A stretch of 5,518 nucleotides of DNA. It comes from Bacteroidales bacterium (lineage in GTDB: Bacteria > Bacteroidota > Bacteroidia > Bacteroidales > ML635J-15). Position 1 is the stretch's first letter. Every line of letters begins with the position of its first letter. The stretch covers positions 1 through 5,518 of the forward strand of contig SLSH01000397.1 of NCBI GenBank assembly GCA_007130555.1, in the 5' to 3' direction. The notes under the pieces were generated by a model. The model saw nothing but the letters and a program-made list of their open reading frames with translations. It was not told the DNA's origin and did no database searches. Made by a program: the position numbers and the translations under genes. Positions 5,385-5,518 of the stretch are shown one piece after another.

Positions 5385-5518
5385 CACAAAATCGCCTCCA
5401 ATTTTTTCAAACGTTTATATATCTTGGCTACCGACTTTTTCCAAGTGTACTTTTTAATCATATCTTGCCTAGCCTGTCGTCCGCGTTTCTTGGCAAGTTC
5501 TCTATCTTCATAAACCTG
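5384..5518 (-). CDS. Partial CDS, C-terminal tail of a probable GT4-type glycosyltransferase
   Basis: An open frame enters from the high-coordinate edge and ends at TGA 5386-5384, giving 44 residues. The tail is helical and basic, with 'RQARQDMIKKYTWKKSVAKI' followed by 'YKRLKKLEAIL'. This is the shape of the C-terminal helix of GT4 (GT-B fold) glycosyltransferases, whose last helix often reads like 'ar..v...ysW...a..l...y'. The catalytic domain and the E-x7-E motif lie outside the window, so the call rests on this tail plus the neighbourhood of sugar genes. The stop codon overlaps the epimerase start (TGATG, or GTGA if GTG is used), and the epimerase's GGAGG lies inside this gene, so the two are probably translated in sequence. 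Another protein with a basic C-terminal helix is possible. Confidence 0.6.
   Translation of the reverse strand, partial: QVYEDRELAKKRGRQARQDMIKKYTWKKSVAKIYKRLKKLEAIL
5395..5399 (-). promoter_or_regulatory. Ribosome-binding site for the epimerase
   Basis: GGAGG lies 7 bases before GTG 5387 and 10 bases before ATG 5384, inside the 3' end of the upstream glycosyltransferase gene. Its position allows either start, so it does not decide between them. Confidence 0.6.

Noticed and set aside
1..5518. tRNA, rRNA, CRISPR arrays, insertion sequences or inverted repeats
   Set aside because: Almost every base is coding with overlaps. I saw no repeat-spacer pattern, transposase, terminal repeats or cloverleaf-like segment on either strand.

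Overview
All recognisable genes in this AT-rich window lie on the minus strand, so transcription runs from high to low coordinates. It looks like one compact operon. Every gene-gene junction from base 5518 down to base 809 overlaps, by 1 to about 22 bases, and several starts have Shine-Dalgarno sequences of the GGAGG type. That ribosome-binding style and the base composition suggest a low-GC, SD-using bacterium (Firmicutes-like) or a phage infecting one. The sequence alone does not fix the taxon.

Reading with transcription, the order is: the C-terminal tail of a probable GT4-type glycosyltransferase (cut by the window edge); a short NAD-dependent epimerase/dehydratase (SDR); the two halves of a very compact split transketolase-like ThDP enzyme (PP-domain subunit, then Pyr-domain subunit); a TylF/MycF-type methyltransferase; an FkbM methyltransferase; a GT-A glycosyltransferase resembling GT8; a second, longer FkbM methyltransferase; and a GT2 glycosyltransferase. 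A 24-base gap follows, the only clear break in the chain. After it comes the start of an unrelated gene that runs off the low end. Its N-terminus resembles small phage head-tail connector/adaptor-type proteins.

Together the genes read as a cassette for making and decorating a glycan. The SDR and the ThDP pair would make or remodel an unusual, possibly branched, nucleotide sugar. The three glycosyltransferases would assemble the chain and the three methyltransferases would cap or decorate hydroxyls. No flippase, polymerase or membrane protein is visible, so whether the product is a surface polysaccharide or a protein-linked glycan cannot be told here.

The most interesting possibilities are two. 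First, the ThDP enzyme is reduced to 205 + 157 residues and has no transketolase C-terminal domain. Second, if the downstream open frame really is a virion gene, the cassette may be carried by a phage or prophage and may glycosylate the virion or alter the host surface. The second idea rests on a 52-residue fragment and is inference.
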